The notes beneath the pieces were generated by a model, which ran no database searches, had not been told where the DNA came from, and saw only the letters and a program-made list of their open reading frames with translations. Made by a program: the position numbers and the translations under genes. Of a stretch of 8,723 nucleotides of DNA, positions 5,503 to 8,723 are shown in pieces; within the stretch, counting starts at the first letter, position 1; each line of letters starts with the position of its first letter. Source of the DNA: an uncultured Burkholderiales bacterium (GTDB lineage: Bacteria > Pseudomonadota > Gammaproteobacteria > Burkholderiales > Burkholderiaceae_E); contig CAIUGQ010000221.1 of NCBI GenBank assembly GCA_903898725.1, positions 1-8,723 on the forward strand, written 5' to 3'.

Positions 5503-5988
5503 TCAGGTCCTGCGCACGCCGGACAGCCGCTCCGGCAGGAAGGGTTCGGCACGCTGGACCAGACCGTCGAGCAGCGGGCGCGACAGCGCCTGCGTCCACG
5601 ACGGATGCTTCGAGAACCCGGCGAGATGCGCGCCGAGTGCGGCCAGCAGGATCACGATGGCGGCGCGCAGCGTGCCGAGCGCGGCGCCGAGCAGGCGGTC
5701 GGCGCCGCCCAGGCCCAGGCCGCGCAGGCCGCGCGCGGCAAGCGAGCCGAGCATGCGCACCGTGACGAAGAGCGCGATGAAGATCAGCAGGTAGACGACC
5801 GGATTCGGGATCGCGTCGGGCAGCAGCCGCAGCGCGTGCGGGGCGATCAGCGGCACGCCGAGCAGGCCGACGACCCAGGCGGCGAGCGCGAACACGGTGC
5901 GCACCAGCCCGCGCATCAGGCCGAATCCGACCGAGAGCACCACGACGATCGCGACGAACCAGTCCCAGCCGGTGATCGCCTCGAGCAT
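5503..5988 (-). CDS. cvpA: CvpA family inner-membrane protein
   Basis: This is a 161-residue membrane protein with four hydrophobic segments at about 8-24, 29-48, 61-83 and 103-123 and a short polar C-terminal tail. The opening 'DWFVAIVVVLSVGFGLMRGLVR' type segment, with Gly-rich first helices followed by a basic turn, is typical of CvpA (colicin V production protein), as are the length and the position directly before purF, the same as in E. coli. The family has been linked to colicin V export and envelope stress tolerance, but its biochemical role is not settled. The start ATG at 5986-5988 has only a weak AGGG upstream. The gene follows the SPOR gene by 43 bp. Confidence 0.93.
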   Translation of the reverse strand: MLEAITGWDWFVAIVVVLSVGFGLMRGLVRTVFALAAWVVGLLGVPLIAPHALRLLPDAIPNPVVYLLIFIALFVTVRMLGSLAARGLRGLGLGGADRLLGAALGTLRAAIVILLAALGAHLAGFSKHPSWTQALSRPLLDGLVQRAEPFLPERLSGVRRT

Positions 5989-6031
5989 CAGTGGGCCCTG
6001 GCCGAGCGGCGCAGCGACGCGGGCGTGCGGG

Positions 6032-6880
6032 TCACGGCGAGATCAGCGCGGACTGCACGCCGGCGGCCTGCAGCGGCCCACGCGCCTGCTCGGCGGCGTC
6101 GCGCGAGGAGAACGGCCCGACTCGCACCCGCACGCGGTCGCCGCGGTCGGTCTTGATCTTCTCGGTGAAGGCCGGCAGGCCATTGGCCTTGACGCGGTCG
6201 ACGACGGTGGCCGCGCCGGTTTCGTTGGCGTAGGCCCCGACCTGCAGCAGGTAGCGCCCGTCACCCTTGGCCCGGGCCTGCGCGGCATCGGCGAGCTGAC
6301 CGATCTCGTCCTTGGCCGGGTCCTTGCGGGGCTCGGCTTTGGCGGACTTGGTGTCGGTGGCTTTTGCGTCGGTGGCCTTCGTGTCGGCGGCCTTCGCGTC
6401 GGTGCTCTTCGCGTCGGTGCCTTTGGTGTCGGTGCCTTTGGTCTCGGCGGCCTTCGCTTCGGTGCCTTTTGCGTCGGCGGCCTTCGCGTCTGCGCCCTTG
6501 GCGTCGGTGGCCTTCGCGTCGGCGCCCTTCATGTCGGCGCTCTTCGCGTCGCCGCCTTTGGCCTCCGCACCCTTCGTGTCGCTGCCCTTGGGCTCCGCGC
6601 CCTTCCCCGCCGGCTCGACGGCACTGCGCGCGCCGGCGTCCGCGGCGCGGGCGGGCAGCGGCAAGTCACGCGAGGGGACAACGATCGCGACGTCGGAACT
6701 CGGACGCGTCGGCTCGGAGTCGAGCAGCAGCGGCACGACGATCGCGGCGGCCAGACACAGCGCGACGGCGCCGATCAGACGATGGCGCGCGCGCTTCTTC
6801 TGCGGCAGCGCCGGATCGACGTCGCCGTCTTCGCTTCCGCCCGCACGCTTGCGCGCCGGGGGCGAGGCCCGTGTTGCCAT
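6032..6880 (-). CDS. dedD: Membrane-anchored SPOR-domain protein (DedD-like) with pentapeptide repeats
   Basis: This is a 282-residue, single-pass inner-membrane protein. A basic cytoplasmic tail (to about residue 33) leads into one membrane segment, LIGAVALCLAAAIVVPLLL (about 35-53). A periplasmic linker follows, with 17 copies of a K-[GAS]-x-[DE]-x pentapeptide (93-177). A C-terminal SPOR domain begins at RYLLQVGAY (209-217) and includes RVRVRVGPFSSRDAAEQA. SPOR domains bind denuded peptidoglycan at division sites, so a septal role is expected. The position between folC and cvpA is that of E. coli dedD. The ATG at 6878-6880 gives a normal N-terminus but has no Shine-Dalgarno sequence (upstream is C-rich). 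An alternative GTG at 6920-6922 would add 14 Pro-rich residues and overlap folC. Which start is used is undecided. Confidence 0.88.
   Translation of the reverse strand: MATRASPPARKRAGGSEDGDVDPALPQKKRARHRLIGAVALCLAAAIVVPLLLDSEPTRPSSDVAIVVPSRDLPLPARAADAGARSAVEPAGKGAEPKGSDTKGAEAKGGDAKSADMKGADAKATDAKGADAKAADAKGTEAKAAETKGTDTKGTDAKSTDAKAADTKATDAKATDTKSAKAEPRKDPAKDEIGQLADAAQARAKGDGRYLLQVGAYANETGAATVVDRVKANGLPAFTEKIKTDRGDRVRVRVGPFSSRDAAEQARGPLQAAGVQSALISP
6350..6604 (-). repeat. 15-bp tandem repeat, 17 copies, in the SPOR linker
   Basis: The 255 bp encode KGAEP, KGSDT, KGAEA, KGGDA, KSADM, KGADA and so on to KATDT, seventeen in-frame pentapeptides each starting with Lys and with Asp or Glu at the fourth position. 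The DNA units share the pattern GCG-TCG-G-G-C with scattered changes, so the array is degenerate but still repeat-like. The product is a regularly charged (+,-) and Ala-rich linker, likely helical or disordered, spanning the periplasm. Whole-unit gain or loss would keep the frame. Confidence 0.85.
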
Positions 6881-6902
6881 GGGAGGGGGGAGACGGTTCG
6901 AT

Positions 6903-8204
6903 TCAGGTGCCGGATCGTCCACGCGAGGCCAGTACGTCGGCCACGGTCAGGAACGATCCCAGGACCAGGATTCTATCATTCTCGTCGGCCCGACCCTTTG
7001 CGGCGGCGAGCGCCTCGCGCGGGGAGCCGAAGCAGGTGATGCTGCGCTCGGCGTCCTCGCCCTGCCCCGGCACGATGCCGGCGTCGCGCAGCGCCTGCTC
7101 GAGGACATGCGCGCGGACGCCGCGCGGCCCGGGCAGGTCGGTGCACAGCCAGTGGTCGACGCGCCCGCGCAGGTGCGCGATGGCGCCCGCGATGTCCTTG
7201 TCGCCGAGCATGCCGAACACCGCATAGGTGAACGGGAAGAAGCCCATGCCGTCGAGGTTGGCGGCCAGGTGCGCGACCGCATGCGGGTTGTGGGCGACGT
7301 CGAGCACCACCGTCGGCCGGCCGGCGAGCACCTGGAAGCGCCCCGGCAGCTCGACCGTGGCGAAGCCCTGGCGCACCGCCTGCGCGCTCACCGGCAGCCG
7401 GTCGCGCAGCGACTCCAGCGCGGCCAGCACGCCCGAGGCGTTCAGCAGCTGGTTCGCGCCGCGCAGCGCCGGATAGGCGAGGCTGTTGCGGCGCTGGCCG
7501 CGTCCGCCATAGCCCCACTGCTGGCGGTCGCCCGAGTAGTTGAAGTCGCGGCCGAAGCGCCAGAGGTCGGCACCGATCTCGGTGGCGTGATCGACGAGCG
7601 ACTGCGGCGGCACCGGATCCGTGCAGATCGCGGGTCGGCCGGTGCGGTAGACGTGCGCCTTCTCGAAGCCGATCTTCTCGCGGGTGTCGCCGAGGTACTC
7701 GGCGTGGTCGATGTCGATGCAGGTGACGATGGCGCAGTCGGCGTCGACGAGGTTGACCGCGTCGAGCCGCCCGCCCAGGCCGATCTCGAGCACCAGCGCA
7801 TCGGGCGCGGCCTGCTGGAAGAGCCGCAGGATGGCGAGCGTGGTGAACTCGAAGTAGCTCAGGCGGGTGTCGCCGCGGGCGGCCTCGACGGCCTCGAACT
7901 GCTCGACCAGCGCCTCGTCCGAGGCGGGCACGCCGTCGAGCCGCGCACGCTCGTTGAAGCGCAGCAGGTGCGGCGAGGTGTAGCAGCCGACCCGGTAGCC
8001 CGCGGCCAGCAGGATCGACTCGAGCATCGCGCAGGTCGAGCCCTTGCCGTTGGTGCCGGCGACGACGATCTTCGTGCCGGGCAGTTCCAGGCGCAGGCGG
8101 CGGGCGACCTCGCCCACGCGCTCCAGGCCGAGCTCGATGCCCTTCGGGTGCAGGCCCTCGATGCGCGAGAGCCAGTCATCGAGCGTGCCGGGCGCACCCG
8201 ACAC
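6903..8204 (-). CDS. folC: Bifunctional dihydrofolate synthase/folylpolyglutamate synthase
   Basis: This 433-residue Mur-ligase-family enzyme joins glutamate to dihydropteroate and to tetrahydrofolates using ATP. Motifs are the P-loop VVAGTNGKGST (47-57), TSPHLLRFNER (76-86), SYFEFTTLAIL (116-126), EIGLGGRLDAVN (140-151) and FEKAHVYRTGRPAI (180-193), where Lys182 is the likely carbamylated Lys. The C-terminal domain has LPGRF (286-290), DVAHNPH (302-308) and the closing GSFLTVADVL (416-425). All are intact and the length is typical. The start is a GTG, supported by a GGCGGA ribosome-binding site 7 bases upstream; no ATG is available nearby. It begins 17 bp after the accD stop, and its stop lies 22 bp before the ATG chosen for the SPOR gene, fitting one operon. 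Confidence 0.96.
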   Translation of the reverse strand: MSGAPGTLDDWLSRIEGLHPKGIELGLERVGEVARRLRLELPGTKIVVAGTNGKGSTCAMLESILLAAGYRVGCYTSPHLLRFNERARLDGVPASDEALVEQFEAVEAARGDTRLSYFEFTTLAILRLFQQAAPDALVLEIGLGGRLDAVNLVDADCAIVTCIDIDHAEYLGDTREKIGFEKAHVYRTGRPAICTDPVPPQSLVDHATEIGADLWRFGRDFNYSGDRQQWGYGGRGQRRNSLAYPALRGANQLLNASGVLAALESLRDRLPVSAQAVRQGFATVELPGRFQVLAGRPTVVLDVAHNPHAVAHLAANLDGMGFFPFTYAVFGMLGDKDIAGAIAHLRGRVDHWLCTDLPGPRGVRAHVLEQALRDAGIVPGQGEDAERSITCFGSPREALAAAKGRADENDRILVLGSFLTVADVLASRGRSGT

Positions 8205-8211
8205 GCCGGTG

Positions 8212-8217
8212 TCCGCC
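8212..8217 (-). promoter_or_regulatory. Ribosome-binding site supporting the folC GTG start
   Basis: GGCGGA (8217-8212 read on the minus strand) is one base from the GGAGGA consensus and lies 7 bases before the GTG at 8202-8204, within the short gap after accD. Confidence 0.6.
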
Positions 8218-8221
8218 GTGC

Positions 8222-8723
8222 TCAGGCCAGCGCCTCCGAGGGCTGGCGCAGCAGCAGCGCGAGCAGCTGGGCGATCTCGTCGCGCATCTGCTTGCGGTGC
8301 ACGATCATGTCGACCGCCCCCTTCTCCACCAGGAACTCCGCCCGCTGGAAGCCCTCGGGCAGCTTCTCGCGCACGGTCTGCTCGATGACGCGCGGGCCGG
8401 CGAAGCCGATCAGCGCGCGCGGCTCGGCGATGACGACGTCGCCCAGGAAGCAGAAGCTCGCCGACACGCCGCCCATGGTGGGGTCGGTCAGCACCGAGAT
8501 GTACGGCAGGCGGGCCTCGGAGAGCTGCGTGAGCATCGCCGTGGTCTTGGCCATCTGCATCAGCGACAGCAGGCCTTCCTGCATCCGCGCGCCACCCGAG
8601 GCGGCGACCGAGATGAACGGCACCTTCTGGTCGATGGCGTTCTGCTCGCCGCGCGCAAAGCGCTCGCCGACGACCGAGCCCATCGAGCCGCCCATGAACT
8701 CGAACTCGAAGGCCGCGACCACC
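8222..8723 (-). CDS. accD: Acetyl-CoA carboxylase carboxyltransferase beta subunit, C-terminal part (runs off window)
   Basis: The last 167 codons of accD are present; the N-terminal zinc-ribbon part lies beyond the right edge. AccD pairs with AccA to move the carboxyl group from biotin to acetyl-CoA, giving malonyl-CoA, the first committed step of fatty acid synthesis. Conserved blocks are FEFEFMGGSMGSVVGERF, SVAASGGARMQEGLLSLMQM (oxyanion-forming Gly-Gly), LPYISVLTDPTMGGVSASF and ALIGFAGPRVIEQTVREKLP followed by GFQRAEFL. These match E. coli AccD almost block for block. The stop at 8222-8224 is 17 bp before folC, so it probably heads or sits inside the operon; its promoter is outside the window. 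Confidence 0.96.
   Translation of the reverse strand, partial: VVAAFEFEFMGGSMGSVVGERFARGEQNAIDQKVPFISVAASGGARMQEGLLSLMQMAKTTAMLTQLSEARLPYISVLTDPTMGGVSASFCFLGDVVIAEPRALIGFAGPRVIEQTVREKLPEGFQRAEFLVEKGAVDMIVHRKQMRDEIAQLLALLLRQPSEALA

Noticed and set aside
4048..6156. Open frame of 702 codons on the plus strand, opposite purF and cvpA
   Set aside because: It is a shadow of GC-rich codon bias on the minus strand. Its product is a low-complexity Arg/Ala/Val/Asp mix with no recognisable domain, while the opposite strand encodes clear PurF and CvpA.
6350..6604. Apparent pentapeptide-repeat protein (GLRVGALRVGAFGVG type) on the plus strand
   Set aside because: This is the antisense reading of the 15-bp repeat in the SPOR gene. 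Any 15-bp tandem repeat gives a five-residue period in all open frames, and the A(D/N)LXX consensus of real pentapeptide-repeat proteins is absent.

Overview
The window comes from a very GC-rich proteobacterium, most likely a betaproteobacterium of the Burkholderiales. This assignment rests on the gene order accD-folC-SPOR protein-cvpA-purF followed by metZ, on E. coli-like PurF and AccD sequences, and on the 'CGGGGG' type of lipoprotein start. It is an inference from gene content, not a phylogenetic placement.

Layout, from the right end leftwards. Minus strand 8723-3907 carries a compact run of housekeeping genes: the C-terminal two thirds or so of accD (runs off the window), folC, a membrane-anchored SPOR-domain protein with a 17-copy pentapeptide repeat, cvpA and purF. 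Gaps are 17 to 60 bp, as in a single operon (fatty-acid precursor, folate, cell envelope, purine). Converging on purF from the other side is a plus-strand gene (3016-3891) for an isocitrate lyase/PEP mutase superfamily enzyme that keeps the lyase cysteine. Back to back with that gene is minus-strand metZ (O-succinylhomoserine sulfhydrylase, methionine synthesis), followed in a 4-bp stop/start overlap by a 70-residue lipoprotein. Further left are a 326-residue lipoprotein with an Ala-Pro linker and, 10 bp downstream of it, the start of an RfaH/NusG-family antiterminator that runs off the left edge.

The most interesting element is the metZ leader (2842-2955). It reads as an extended -10 promoter, then a SAM-II type riboswitch aptamer whose hairpin and both pseudoknot helices can be drawn base by base, then a perfect 10-bp intrinsic terminator with a T tract, then metZ. 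A 6-bp GC pairing between the 3' side of the aptamer hairpin and the 5' arm of the terminator gives a plausible antiterminator, so the leader can be read as a SAM-dependent transcription-off switch. This fits feedback control of methionine synthesis by S-adenosylmethionine.

Other points are a strong bulged hairpin in the leader of the 326-residue lipoprotein gene, the lyase gene lying between purF and metZ, the 15-bp tandem repeats in the SPOR gene, and the unusual pairing of a surface-type lipoprotein with an RfaH-like regulator. I found no tRNA, rRNA, CRISPR array or insertion sequence, and no complete novel multi-gene system.
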